Shown: piece after piece, positions 1 through 6,887 of the stretch
Position numbering within the stretch: the stretch's first letter is position 1
How the letters are laid out: every line of letters begins with the position of its first letter
DNA from: Kiritimatiellia bacterium
GTDB taxonomy: Bacteria > Verrucomicrobiota > Kiritimatiellia > RFP12 > UBA1067
NCBI GenBank assembly: GCA_017936245.1
Contig: JAGBFY010000313.1
Coordinates: 1 to 15,388, forward strand
Reading direction: 5' to 3'
DNA: 15,388 nucleotides
Notes under the pieces: model-generated
Databases searched by the model: none
What the model was told of the DNA's origin: nothing
What the model saw: only the letters and a program-made list of their open reading frames with translations
Translations under genes and position numbers: made by a program

Positions 1-688
1 GAAGCATAACTTCTCCTCCACTTTTGCGAGAACCGAAGACAATGCGTCCGAAACGATCTGGATTGAATATATCTCCCTGAACAGGAGCCCATGAACTCAT
101 TCCTCCGCAACTGGGCCCTGTGCGATAGATGTTGCACCGCCACACACAACCCTGCCTCCCGGGTTTACATCCTATAACGTCAAAAGGAATGACGAGCTCA
201 ACTCCAAACGAATGCTTGCCCGAAGATACGCCTGCCTTTACGCCGGACTTCGTCAGCGGAGTCCGCACTCCGTCCTCTCCGATACGCGAAACAGTGCATT
301 TCCCATGAAGATTACATTCCGCAACCAACAATGTCCGACCATCTGCGGATATGGCAACGCCTGCGCCGTCTCCTACGGTCGGAATCTGCTGTTCCGAACA
401 TGGCGCAAGGACGGCTACGCATAGATTGTCCCCGTCCGTAAACACGCCCCCTTGCGTCTTCAAATCCGAAAACGGCTTACCTACCGGCTCAAAGAGTCCG
501 TTTGTAACGCTGTTTTCCCGATCCAACACCAAAAACGACTCGGACCAGTCATAGCCTACATAAGCATATTCATTATATTTTCCATCGGCGGAAAAAGGCG
601 AACAGGAATCGGCAACATACAACTCATATCCGGCATTAAGCGCTAGCAATTGAAATACAGAAACCGCGAACAGGGCATTTTTTATCAT
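1..688 (-). CDS. Secreted CBM9-like domain protein, partial (C-terminus beyond left edge)
   Basis: An open frame runs on the minus strand from ATG at 688 to the window edge, giving 229 codons with no stop. The N-terminus has a short basic start (MIKN), a hydrophobic core and a likely signal peptidase site near Ala18-Asn-Ala (residues 18-20), so the product is probably exported. Residues about 158-219 resemble the C-terminal half of CBM9-like carbohydrate-binding domains: a strand ending in IPF, a W-x-C-N-I-Y-R stretch (183-189), SSW (198-200), and FNPDRFGRIVFG (208-219), which matches the family's usual end. Several cysteines (C29, C90, C97, C125, C131, C174, C181, C185, C194) suit a periplasmic or extracellular protein with disulfides. 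A GAGGAG ribosome site lies 10 bases upstream, overlapping the stop of the preceding gene, so it is probably co-transcribed with the SUMF1-like gene. The ligand is unknown and a catalytic domain could follow outside the window. Confidence 0.75.
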   Translation of the reverse strand, partial: MIKNALFAVSVFQLLALNAGYELYVADSCSPFSADGKYNEYAYVGYDWSESFLVLDRENSVTNGLFEPVGKPFSDLKTQGGVFTDGDNLCVAVLAPCSEQQIPTVGDGAGVAISADGRTLLVAECNLHGKCTVSRIGEDGVRTPLTKSGVKAGVSSGKHSFGVELVIPFDVIGCKPGRQGCVWRCNIYRTGPSCGGMSSWAPVQGDIFNPDRFGRIVFGSRKSGGEVML

Positions 689-697
689 AACAGGTAC

Positions 698-704
698 ACT
701 CCTC
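698..704 (-). promoter_or_regulatory. Ribosome binding site overlapping upstream stop
   Basis: GAGGAGT on the minus strand shares bases with the TGA of the SUMF1-like gene (703-705) and sits 9-10 bases before the ATG at 688. This supports both the start chosen for the CBM9-like gene and translational coupling between the two. Confidence 0.6.
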
Positions 705-2028
705 AATGCAAAGTAACGCAAAGCCTTGCACCCTCATTACCCCAGGCCGTATCCCAAGCACGATCCATTTGAATACGGCCACTTATGGATATTCCAAAGA
801 CGGATTCGCCAGCAGTATCATTTGCCCGGTATCCACGGTAAATCCGTTTTGTCTTCTCGCCACGCTCCGGTCCAACCGGATCCACGTATATTTTGTTATC
901 GTCTGGATATACGGAACTCCATTTTTCAGACCAATCAACACATGCTTCATGCACATTGCCGAGCATATCGTACAATCCCCATGCATTCGGCTCGTATGAA
1001 CCAACGGTTGCATATACTCCGATCAACCCTTCACAATCTGCCGTCTCGTCGTTGTATGCAGAACGGCAAATACGTTCGGCAACGGTTCTATCCATAAAAC
1101 TGAGCGTAGGTAGCGTGTCGGTATAGACCGTACCCGGGCTCCCTGCGCGGCAGGCATATTCCCACTGATGCTCTGTCGGCAAGTCAAATTCCATATTGAA
1201 CTTGTTACGCAGTTTTCCGCAGATGGACGTCTCGTCGACTTCACGTGACTTCTCATAATTGAACGTCCCGTCCTCGTTGTACGCAGGCCAATAAAGTCCC
1301 TTTGTCGAACCACGGTAGTTTTCGCTGGAAATCCAGTTCTGGGGAATGCGGCTGTCGTTTGGAGCGCCATTCATTATCGCATCATATTGTGCAACCGTAA
1401 CCTCATAGACGCCCATGTAATAATCTTCGGTCAGCATCACCCGATGCAACTTCGACGCCTCATGGTAGTTTTTGTGGTTCGTCGGCATTCCCGCCCACCA
1501 GATTACGCCTTTGGCGGGAATCTTGCGGAACGGCATGTATTCGCCCTTGTATTTGATATTCGTAATTCCTCCGGGCACCATCTCGACATGCGGATAGTAG
1601 GTTACATCATAGGGTTCGATGAGATGCACAATCATATAGTCCGGCGGCGCATTCGTCGCCCATGCCGTTACGACCGCACGTGTGGCTCCTGCCATCTTGG
1701 GCGGTCCCGGCCAATATGTTTCCGGCGACCAATGGATTGTGCGAACTTCATCTTCGGCGGTCGGCTGAACGACCTGATGCACATCGCCGCCGAAACCCTT
1801 CATGTTTTCCGGTCCGATCGAGACCCACTTGGTTTCAGCCCCGTCCGTACAGTTCGTCTGAATGTCCAAGGTTATCACACCTGGATCGCCTGACAGCTTG
1901 TACGTGACCGTGACAAGACATGTACCTGGATTCTGGGACATCTTGACATCTGACACGACAGGCGCTGCGTTCAGCACACCGCATGCCAGCACCGCAAAAA
2001 CCGAAAATGAGAAGATGATCGTTTTCAT
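703..2028 (-). CDS. Secreted SUMF1/FGE-like domain protein lacking catalytic cysteines
   Basis: The product is 441 aa from ATG 2028. That start is preferred over an upstream in-frame ATG at 2055 because AGGAAAGG lies 8 bases before it and the protein then opens directly with a signal peptide (MKTIIFSFSV...CGVLNAAP, cleavage near residue 21). Residues ~23-140 form an Ig-like or beta-rich N-terminal domain. Residues ~165-440 are a formylglycine-generating-enzyme-sulfatase (SUMF1) fold: YEVTVAQY (208-215), LPTEHQWEYACRAG (283-296) and PNAWGLYDMLGNVHE (347-361). The usual RGGSW block reads RGYRA (398-402) and the final GFR is GARL (433-436). The two cysteines of the FGE active site are absent from the block after the RGG position, so sulfatase activation is unlikely. 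A binding or structural role fits better (family knowledge plus inference). It follows the anti-sigma gene by 23 bases and precedes a CBM9-like gene by 14. Confidence 0.85.
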   Translation of the reverse strand: MKTIIFSFSVFAVLACGVLNAAPVVSDVKMSQNPGTCLVTVTYKLSGDPGVITLDIQTNCTDGAETKWVSIGPENMKGFGGDVHQVVQPTAEDEVRTIHWSPETYWPGPPKMAGATRAVVTAWATNAPPDYMIVHLIEPYDVTYYPHVEMVPGGITNIKYKGEYMPFRKIPAKGVIWWAGMPTNHKNYHEASKLHRVMLTEDYYMGVYEVTVAQYDAIMNGAPNDSRIPQNWISSENYRGSTKGLYWPAYNEDGTFNYEKSREVDETSICGKLRNKFNMEFDLPTEHQWEYACRAGSPGTVYTDTLPTLSFMDRTVAERICRSAYNDETADCEGLIGVYATVGSYEPNAWGLYDMLGNVHEACVDWSEKWSSVYPDDNKIYVDPVGPERGEKTKRIYRGYRANDTAGESVFGISISGRIQMDRAWDTAWGNEGARLCVTLH

Positions 2029-2051
2029 GTTATATGCCTTTCCTGTAAAAC

Positions 2052-2324
2052 TCAACGAAATGTGATTATCATCCCTATCAACCCTATGCGACGGAATGAG
2101 TTAATGATGTTATCCGATATCGCTTCCGTTCGCACCAGACGGTTCAACGCGGTTCCGCAGACACCGGCACTTGACGACTCGGGTGTCACATCATAGCCGC
2201 GTGTATCCCAAAAATCGGTGTTTTCCGTGTTGGTATATGGTGCCAACGAATTGTAGGATGCCATAACCGCCATTGATGCCATTGCAACGGAAAATGCGGC
2301 TGCCGCCGCCTTTGGTTTTATCAT
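2052..2324 (-). CDS. Possible nested small secreted protein from internal in-frame start
   Basis: Inside the anti-sigma ORF, in the same frame, ATG 2324 is preceded by GGGAGG with a 7-base spacer, the best Shine-Dalgarno in this part of the window. The 90-aa product would begin MIKPK, continue with an Ala/Met-rich hydrophobic core and a plausible signal-peptidase site near AVMA-SY (residues 19-24), and leave a mature peptide of about 68 aa. This peptide has one cysteine and a hydrophobic C-terminus (IGLIGMIITF). I do not recognise the family. It could be an independently translated secreted peptide, or simply the extracytoplasmic tail of the anti-sigma factor. No separate stop precedes it, so ribosomes that begin at 2846 also read through this region. 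Confidence 0.35.
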   Translation of the reverse strand: MIKPKAAAAAFSVAMASMAVMASYNSLAPYTNTENTDFWDTRGYDVTPESSSAGVCGTALNRLVRTEAISDNIINSFRRIGLIGMIITFR

Positions 2325-2846
2325 GTTTGAACCTCCCGTCTGCTGTTCAGGTGATATAGATAACGAAGTCTTGGACGATAAAACCTCTTCATCTGATATC
2401 ATATCCTCAGAAAAATGGTCATTTTCAGGAACATTGGAAGATTCTGGCAATTTCAACTCGACAACCGCCTTTTCGTCCTCACTACCGCCTAATTCTTCAA
2501 CAGCCACGACAGCCGCATACGTGAGACCCGCAAACAGCAGCATTGCCGCAACTACGGCGGCGATTCTGCGGAACAGCCCGACAAACGCCCACCTTCTCTG
2601 AGGCACGGCATTGGCATTTGCTATTGCAGCGACAAAATTATCCGCAAAGCCATCGGGCAGACGGCGCCGAGCATAAGGCTCATTCATCGCCTTGAACCAA
2701 CGGCGATGTTCATTCCGTTCAGCAGCAAAATACGCTCTGCAACCGTCACAACGTGAAAGATGCAAGTCTAGAGCTCGCTTTTGGTTTCCCGAAAGCGTCT
2801 CATCAAGCGCATCTTCCACAAGCGCTCTTGTTTCCATACAGTTCAT
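2052..2846 (-). CDS. Zinc-finger (zf-HC2-type) transmembrane anti-sigma factor
   Basis: The likely start is ATG 2846 (264 aa), just after the stop of the sigma gene at 2851. An in-frame ATG at 2891 would overlap the sigma gene and add only basic residues. AGGAG lies 13 bases upstream, a slightly long spacing. Residues 29-36 give the anti-sigma zinc motif H-x3-C-x2-C (HLSRCDGC). One membrane helix is visible at about 92-115, placing the zinc domain in the cytoplasm to hold the sigma factor and the rest outside. Residues 116-174 are acidic and Ser/Glu-rich. From Met175 the sequence changes character: a basic start (MIKPK), an Ala/Met-rich hydrophobic stretch (180-197), and then a 67-residue tail rich in Asn, Thr and Ser ending in a hydrophobic GLIGMIITF. 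That part looks like a second signal-peptide-bearing protein joined in frame (see nested feature). Pairing with the adjacent ECF sigma factor is the standard arrangement. Confidence 0.85.
   Translation of the reverse strand: MNCMETRALVEDALDETLSGNQKRALDLHLSRCDGCRAYFAAERNEHRRWFKAMNEPYARRRLPDGFADNFVAAIANANAVPQRRWAFVGLFRRIAAVVAAMLLFAGLTYAAVVAVEELGGSEDEKAVVELKLPESSNVPENDHFSEDMISDEEVLSSKTSLSISPEQQTGGSNMIKPKAAAAAFSVAMASMAVMASYNSLAPYTNTENTDFWDTRGYDVTPESSSAGVCGTALNRLVRTEAISDNIINSFRRIGLIGMIITFR
2332..2337 (-). promoter_or_regulatory. Strong internal Shine-Dalgarno (GGGAGG)
   Basis: GGGAGG on the minus strand stands 7 bases before the in-frame ATG at 2324, inside the anti-sigma ORF. In the main frame it codes only for Thr-Gly-Gly. 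Its strength and spacing are what suggest internal initiation. Confidence 0.4.
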
Positions 2847-2850
2847 CTGT

Positions 2851-3417
2851 CTATCGTCTCTCCTTCTTCTTAGATGCAGGCAAATTATCAATCGTTTGCG
2901 CTAATTTACGACGCATCATATTCTTGGCCTTGTGCAGACGAAATTTCACCGTTCCTTCAGGAATCCCCAAAACCACGGCAATCTCAGGAACGGACATATC
3001 CTCAAAATAGCGAAAAACCACTACAACACGATAGTATTCTGGCAGTTCAGCAATGGCGTTACGGATTGCCTCTGAGTCTGCTTTTGCAGCAAGCGCCTCG
3101 GCAGGATCTGGTCGTTCATCTGGACAATCCGGCATCTCATCCTGAAAAAGCAGAATATCCATTTTCTTTTTCTGCCGCAGATCCATCCTCCAGAAATTTA
3201 CAAGAATGGAATAAAGCCATGTGTACATCGACGACGCACCTGAGAAAAGCCCGATTCGTTCAATTGCGCGCCAAAGGGTGCGGTTCACAAGGTCTCGGGC
3301 GGCAGATTCGTCCTGACACAGGCGAAAGGCAGTATCATAGAGCCGATCGCCATATTCGGCAATCAGCCGCCGCGCCCCCGATTCTGGACACGTACTGATC
3401 TCTTCCGCAATCTCCAT
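2851..3417 (-). CDS. ECF-type RNA polymerase sigma factor
   Basis: This 188-aa protein has the two-domain layout of sigma-70 group 4 (ECF) factors. Region 2 spans about residues 17-83 (FRLCQDESAARDLVNRTLWRA, then TWLYSILVNFWRMDLRQ), a charged linker about 84-115, and region 4 about 117-170 (LPEYYRVVVVFRYFEDMS, then the helix-turn-helix PEIAVVLGIPEGTVKFRLHKA). Its role is to direct RNA polymerase to a small regulon when released by the anti-sigma factor encoded next. The ATG at 3417 has no convincing ribosome site. A TACAAT box lies only 8 bases upstream, which would allow a nearly leaderless message. It probably drives its own cluster (anti-sigma, SUMF1-like and CBM9-like genes), as is common for ECF systems, but no recognisable ECF promoter motif was confirmed. 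The target signal is unknown. Confidence 0.93.
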   Translation of the reverse strand: MEIAEEISTCPESGARRLIAEYGDRLYDTAFRLCQDESAARDLVNRTLWRAIERIGLFSGASSMYTWLYSILVNFWRMDLRQKKKMDILLFQDEMPDCPDERPDPAEALAAKADSEAIRNAIAELPEYYRVVVVFRYFEDMSVPEIAVVLGIPEGTVKFRLHKAKNMMRRKLAQTIDNLPASKKKERR

Positions 3418-3425
3418 TGCTGTAT

Positions 3426-3455
3426 ATTGTACATCCGTTTAGATGCACATGGGAA
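3426..3455 (-). promoter_or_regulatory. Weak candidate promoter for the sigma factor cassette
   Basis: In the 81-base gap between the DUF58 gene and the sigma gene, the minus strand reads TTCCCA-18-TACAAT (four of six and five of six matches to the sigma-70 consensus). The -10 box ends 8 bases before the ATG at 3417, so the transcript would be almost leaderless. The gap shows no clear terminator: the run of nine T at 3478-3486 on the plus strand is A on the transcribed product, so it does not serve the minus-strand operon. Confidence 0.22.
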
Positions 3456-3498
3456 GAGAACCGTTTGCAGGAATTTATTTTTTTTTTCTGGAGCCTTG

Positions 3499-4383
3499 CT
3501 ACCTTTTGCGGGCGCGGCGCTGGAAGAGAGCCCTTACGGCGTTGATGTAGGGCTTGTCGGTCGAAAGCTCCACATGGTCTATACCGCTTCTGTTGAAGAA
3601 GCGAAGCAAGGTAGCCTCTTCCTCTGCCGCCTTTTCCGCGAACGCGGCGCGGACGCTTCTGTCCGAAGTATCCACAAGCACAAGTTCGCCCGTCTCGGGA
3701 TCCTCAAGTTCCGCAAGACCTGCATCGGGAAGCTGGCGCTCTGCAGGATCGCTGACCGAAACGCACACAACATCATGCCGACGCGCAACGACGCGCAACA
3801 GCTTTTCGTATCCGGCATCCTGGAAGTCCGAAACAAGAAACACCACGCATTTGCGCTTCTGGACACCGTTCAGGAACCGTATCGCACCTGCAAGATCCGT
3901 TCTGCCAGTCGCTTCATCCTCTGCGGCAAGCACTTCTCGCACGATGCGCATCACAGGCTGACGCCCCTTGCGCGGCGGAATGTACTTCACAATCTTGTCT
4001 GAGAAAAGGATAAGACCGATCTTATCCTGGTTCTTTATCGCCGTAAGCGCGAGGAGCGCGGTCACCTCGGCGGCAAGCTCCGCCTTGGAACGCGAAACGC
4101 TGCCGTAGGTCTGGGAACCGGAAATGTCCACGAGAAAAAGAACCGTAAGCTCGCGCTCTTCGCTGAAACGCTTGATGAACGGCTGTCCGGTACGCGCCGT
4201 CATATTCCAGTCGATTGTGCGCACGTCGTCGCCGGGCACATACGGACGCACCTCGTCAAATTCAACGCCCTGTCCCTTGAACGTGGAATGGTAGTCGCCG
4301 CTAAGCTGGTCGTCGATGAGACGGTTCGTGAGGATCCGGATCTTCCCCACCTTCGCCATCAGCTCTTTTACGTCAATCGCCAT
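3499..4383 (-). CDS. DUF58 (vWA-like) domain protein
   Basis: The 294-aa product carries the DUF58 signature at residues 45-64 (VRPYVPGDDVRTIDWN, then MTAR). A von Willebrand A-like fold follows, with a MIDAS-type metal motif D86-x-S88-x-S90, a Thr/Asp pair at T162-D163 and a further acidic site in VSDF (D186). There is no membrane segment, so it is probably cytoplasmic. DUF58 proteins usually work with a MoxR AAA+ ATPase in chaperone-like or metal-insertion tasks, and the gene is normally next to moxR. Here the upstream neighbour is aroQ (14 bases away) and no moxR is visible. The start at ATG 4383 has GGGA 6 bases before it. The family is clear; the specific role is not known. Confidence 0.9.
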   Translation of the reverse strand: MAIDVKELMAKVGKIRILTNRLIDDQLSGDYHSTFKGQGVEFDEVRPYVPGDDVRTIDWNMTARTGQPFIKRFSEERELTVLFLVDISGSQTYGSVSRSKAELAAEVTALLALTAIKNQDKIGLILFSDKIVKYIPPRKGRQPVMRIVREVLAAEDEATGRTDLAGAIRFLNGVQKRKCVVFLVSDFQDAGYEKLLRVVARRHDVVCVSVSDPAERQLPDAGLAELEDPETGELVLVDTSDRSVRAAFAEKAAEEEATLLRFFNRSGIDHVELSTDKPYINAVRALFQRRARKR

Positions 4384-4397
4384 TTCAAATCCCGTAT

Positions 4398-4835
4398 CTA
4401 TTTTGATGAAAGTGATTCCGACAGAAACCTGATCGCACGGGCATACGAATCGAAGCCATAACCGGCGAACGTCACAAGCGCAGCGGGCTTCACGTACGAT
4501 ACATGGCGGAACGGTTCGCGCGTTTCAGGATCGGTAAGGTGCACCTCAACAACAGGAAGTCCGACAGCCTTGAGCGCATCATGTATCGCGACCGAAGTGT
4601 GCGTATATGCCGCCGCGTTCACCACCAACCCGTCGAACGCGCCCATCGCCGCCTGAATGCGATCTACAAGCGCCCCTTCATGGTTCGACTGGAAGACCTC
4701 AACCTCAATCCCTGCATCCTTCGCCGTATCTTCGATGAACCTCACGAGATCCGCATAGCTGCGGCTTCCGTAGAGCGCAGGCTCGCGGATGCCGAGCATG
4801 TTCAGGTTTGGACCGTTCAGGACAAGCAGTTTCAT
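4398..4835 (-). CDS. aroQ: 3-dehydroquinate dehydratase, type II
   Basis: The enzyme catalyses the third step of the shikimate pathway, dehydration of 3-dehydroquinate, and normally forms a dodecamer in the cytoplasm. The start at ATG 4835 gives 145 aa, the normal family size, and begins with the conserved NGPNLNMLG (7-15). A GAGAGG ribosome site lies 6 bases upstream; the longer in-frame extension to 4943 overlaps the previous gene and is not homologous. Conserved catalytic residues are visible: R17, Y22 (ALYG), N73, H79 (AYTHTS), E97 and H99 (EVHL), R106 and R110. One local change stands out: the common NPGAYTHT reads NAAAYTHT. It lies 10 bases after the FmdB-like gene and 14 before the DUF58 gene, so it is probably transcribed from the proS promoter. 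Confidence 0.95.
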   Translation of the reverse strand: MKLLVLNGPNLNMLGIREPALYGSRSYADLVRFIEDTAKDAGIEVEVFQSNHEGALVDRIQAAMGAFDGLVVNAAAYTHTSVAIHDALKAVGLPVVEVHLTDPETREPFRHVSYVKPAALVTFAGYGFDSYARAIRFLSESLSSK

Positions 4836-4845
4836 CTTGCGCCTC

Positions 4846-5091
4846 TCAGTAGATCTTCTCGTACTCGCCCTTCTGGACGCGTTTGAGCGCATGGAACCCG
4901 GCGCGTTTCGCCCGGTAGTTGAGATCCGTCTTGGAATGTCCAAGCGCGGGTGCCTGTATCACACGGATGACCGGCGCACCGCAGTCCGGACACTCCGAGA
5001 GTTTCGCATCCTTTATGGACTGCGAAATCTCGAATCCGCCGCGGCAGCGCTCACAGTCGCCTTCCTTCGCCTCGTAAACGTACAGCGGCAT
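4846..5091 (-). CDS. FmdB-family zinc ribbon protein
   Basis: A small 81-aa protein beginning MPLYVYEA, the usual opening of the FmdB/CxxC_CxxC_SSSS family. Two cysteine pairs, C13-x2-C16 and C34-x2-C37 (CPDCGAP), form the zinc ribbon. After it the protein is basic (TDLNYRAKRAGFHALKRVQ). Members are annotated as putative regulators, but a firm function is not established. The start codon is 2 bases after the proS stop (TGA-TC-ATG), and no Shine-Dalgarno is evident, which suggests translational coupling to proS. Confidence 0.9.
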   Translation of the reverse strand: MPLYVYEAKEGDCERCRGGFEISQSIKDAKLSECPDCGAPVIRVIQAPALGHSKTDLNYRAKRAGFHALKRVQKGEYEKIY

Positions 5092-5093
5092 GA

Positions 5094-6809
5094 TCAGGCA
5101 AGCGCGTCCGTGATTGCGGACACAGCCTCCTCCGGTGGAACGATTTTCATCTGGGACTTGTCTTCGCTGCGCCGCTTGATCTCGATGCCGCCCTTGTCGA
5201 GTCCCTTGCGTCCGACGACAGCGCGCACGGTGAACCCGATGAGGTCCGCATCCTTGAACTTGACGCCGGGACGCTCCGCACGGTCGTCGACGATCACATC
5301 CACGCCCATCGCCTCAAGCTTTGCCTCAAGCTCGTCCGCAACCTTCACGACCTCGGCATCGTCCGGATCAAGAAGATCGATCACCACCTGATACGGGGAG
5401 ATGGATGCGGGCCAGATTATGCCGTCTTTGTCATGACTCTGTTCGATGACAGCCTGAAGCGTACGCGTAACGCCAACGCCGTAGCAGCCCATGATGCAGA
5501 GCTTGTCGTTCGCCTCTTCGTCCTTATAGACGGTGTTGAACGCCTGCGTGTACTTCGTGCCGAGCTTGAACACCTGCCCGACCTCAATGCCGCGCTTAAG
5601 CTCCATCGTCTTGCCGCACTTCGGGCAGGCGTCTCCGGAGCCGCACACGATCAAATCGGCGAAATCGGATTCGGCGATCTTTACATCGCGGGTGAAATCG
5701 ACATCCTTGAGATGGTAGTCGTCCTTGTTCGCGCCGACGATACGACCCTTCGCGAACTTGAGCGAGATGTCCGCCACGATGCGGAGGGCGCCGTCCGCAG
5801 GCTTGACCGGCCCGACGGAACCGGCATTCGCGCCGGCGGCCTCAAGAACCATGTCGAATCCGGCGAGCTCCACCTTCTGCGCACCGAGGAAGCGCTTGAG
5901 CTTAACGTCGTTCACGTCACGGTCGCCGGGCACGCACACCATCACAGGCTTGCCATCCACGGAATAGACGAGCGACTTCACGAACGCCGAACCGGGAACT
6001 CCCATGAACGCCGAAACCTGCTCGATGGTCTTCGCGCCGGGGGTGTGGACTTCAGAAAACGCGGGGCAGTCAGGGTCTGCGACAGGCTCGAACTTGCGCT
6101 CTGCGCGCTCGAGGTTTGCGGCATATCCACACACGGGGCAGGACGCGATCCCGTCCTCGCCCGCGTCTGCAAGTGCATGGAACTCGTGCGTCATGCTGTC
6201 GCCCATGTCTCCACCATCAGCCTGCACGGGTGTTGCCTTAAGGCCGCAACGGGCGAAAATGCGCTCATACGCCTTGTACATCGTCCAGTAGCTCTTGTCC
6301 GCACCTTCGGCATCGGTGTCGAAGCTGTACGCATCCTTCATGATGAACTCCTTCGAGCGCATCAGACCGAAACGCGGACGAGTCTCGTCACGGAACTTCG
6401 TCTGGATCTGGTAGACCGTGACGGGAAGCTGACGGTAGGAGGATATCGCATTCGTCATGAGATCCGTGACCTCCTCCTCTGCGGTCGGTCCCATGGCCAT
6501 CATGCGCTCGGCGCGGTCCTTGAGGCGGAACATGTTCGCGCCCATCGTATCCCAACGGCCGGTCTTCTGCCAAAGTTCGGCGGGCTGCAGCGCGGGCATG
6601 AGAATCTCAAGCGCACCAGCGGCATCCATCTCCTCGCGCACGATGTTCTCGATCTTGCGGAGAGTGCGTATGCCGAGCGGCATGAACGTGAAAAGCCCGG
6701 ACGCCGTCTTACGGCAGATGCCGGCTCTTACGAGCAGCTTGTGCGAATCGATCTCCGCATCCTGCGGATTCTCTCTCAATGTCTGGATAAATGTCTTGGT
6801 CCACTTCAT
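5094..6809 (-). CDS. proS: Prolyl-tRNA synthetase (bacterial type with editing domain)
   Basis: The enzyme charges tRNA-Pro with proline. The best start is ATG 6809 (571 aa): GGAG lies 9 bases upstream, whereas the longer frame would start with TTG at 6824 inside that ribosome site. Class II synthetase elements are present: motif 1 region near residues 45-75 (FTFMPLGIRTLRKIE), motif 2 at about 139-155 (FRDETRPRFGLMRSKEF), and motif 3 at about 431-446 (GCYGVGVTRTLQAVIE). The insertion between motifs 2 and 3 (about 215-385) is the YbaK-like editing domain that clears mis-charged alanine, containing KSLVYSVDGKPV and a CPVCG pair. The C-terminal anticodon-binding domain follows (SPYQVVIDLL onward). 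The length is typical for the bacterial form. It heads the proS-fmdB-aroQ-DUF58 run and has its own promoter. Confidence 0.97.
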   Translation of the reverse strand: MKWTKTFIQTLRENPQDAEIDSHKLLVRAGICRKTASGLFTFMPLGIRTLRKIENIVREEMDAAGALEILMPALQPAELWQKTGRWDTMGANMFRLKDRAERMMAMGPTAEEEVTDLMTNAISSYRQLPVTVYQIQTKFRDETRPRFGLMRSKEFIMKDAYSFDTDAEGADKSYWTMYKAYERIFARCGLKATPVQADGGDMGDSMTHEFHALADAGEDGIASCPVCGYAANLERAERKFEPVADPDCPAFSEVHTPGAKTIEQVSAFMGVPGSAFVKSLVYSVDGKPVMVCVPGDRDVNDVKLKRFLGAQKVELAGFDMVLEAAGANAGSVGPVKPADGALRIVADISLKFAKGRIVGANKDDYHLKDVDFTRDVKIAESDFADLIVCGSGDACPKCGKTMELKRGIEVGQVFKLGTKYTQAFNTVYKDEEANDKLCIMGCYGVGVTRTLQAVIEQSHDKDGIIWPASISPYQVVIDLLDPDDAEVVKVADELEAKLEAMGVDVIVDDRAERPGVKFKDADLIGFTVRAVVGRKGLDKGGIEIKRRSEDKSQMKIVPPEEAVSAITDALA

Positions 6810-6838
6810 TTTATTTGACTCCAAAAAACTTTCCGATG

Positions 6839-6867
6839 ATTATATCATAAACAAATTTCACTCTCCA
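6839..6867 (-). promoter_or_regulatory. Sigma-70-like promoter of proS
   Basis: On the minus strand TGGAGA (6862-6867) and a perfect TATAAT (6839-6844) are 17 bases apart. Transcription would start near 6831, leaving a leader of about 22 bases that contains the GGAG ribosome site. This places the start of the proS operon after the long inverted repeat, so proS need not depend on read-through from recD2. Confidence 0.65.
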
Positions 6868-6875
6868 TGAAATTT
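6853..6875. promoter_or_regulatory. 8-bp dyad over the proS -35 box (possible operator)
   Basis: AAATTTCA (6853-6860) and TGAAATTT (6868-6875) are perfect inverted repeats separated by 7 bases. The -35 hexamer of the proS promoter falls in the spacer. The spacing suits a dimeric repressor or activator, but AT-rich dyads of this size can occur by chance. Confidence 0.3.
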
Positions 6876-6887
6876 CTTCCCACTTTC

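Noticed and set aside
212..646. Three short plus-strand frames at the left end
   Set aside because: The minus strand carries a continuous 229-codon frame with a signal peptide, ribosome site and CBM9-like motifs, so these are shadows.
3478..3486. Run of nine T as a terminator after the DUF58 gene
   Set aside because: The T run is on the plus strand, so the minus-strand transcript has A there, and no hairpin precedes it.
5433..6818. Long open frame of 461 codons on the plus strand
   Set aside because: It lies wholly antisense to proS, which has clear synthetase motifs, and is an effect of high G+C codon use; the product has no recognisable domain.
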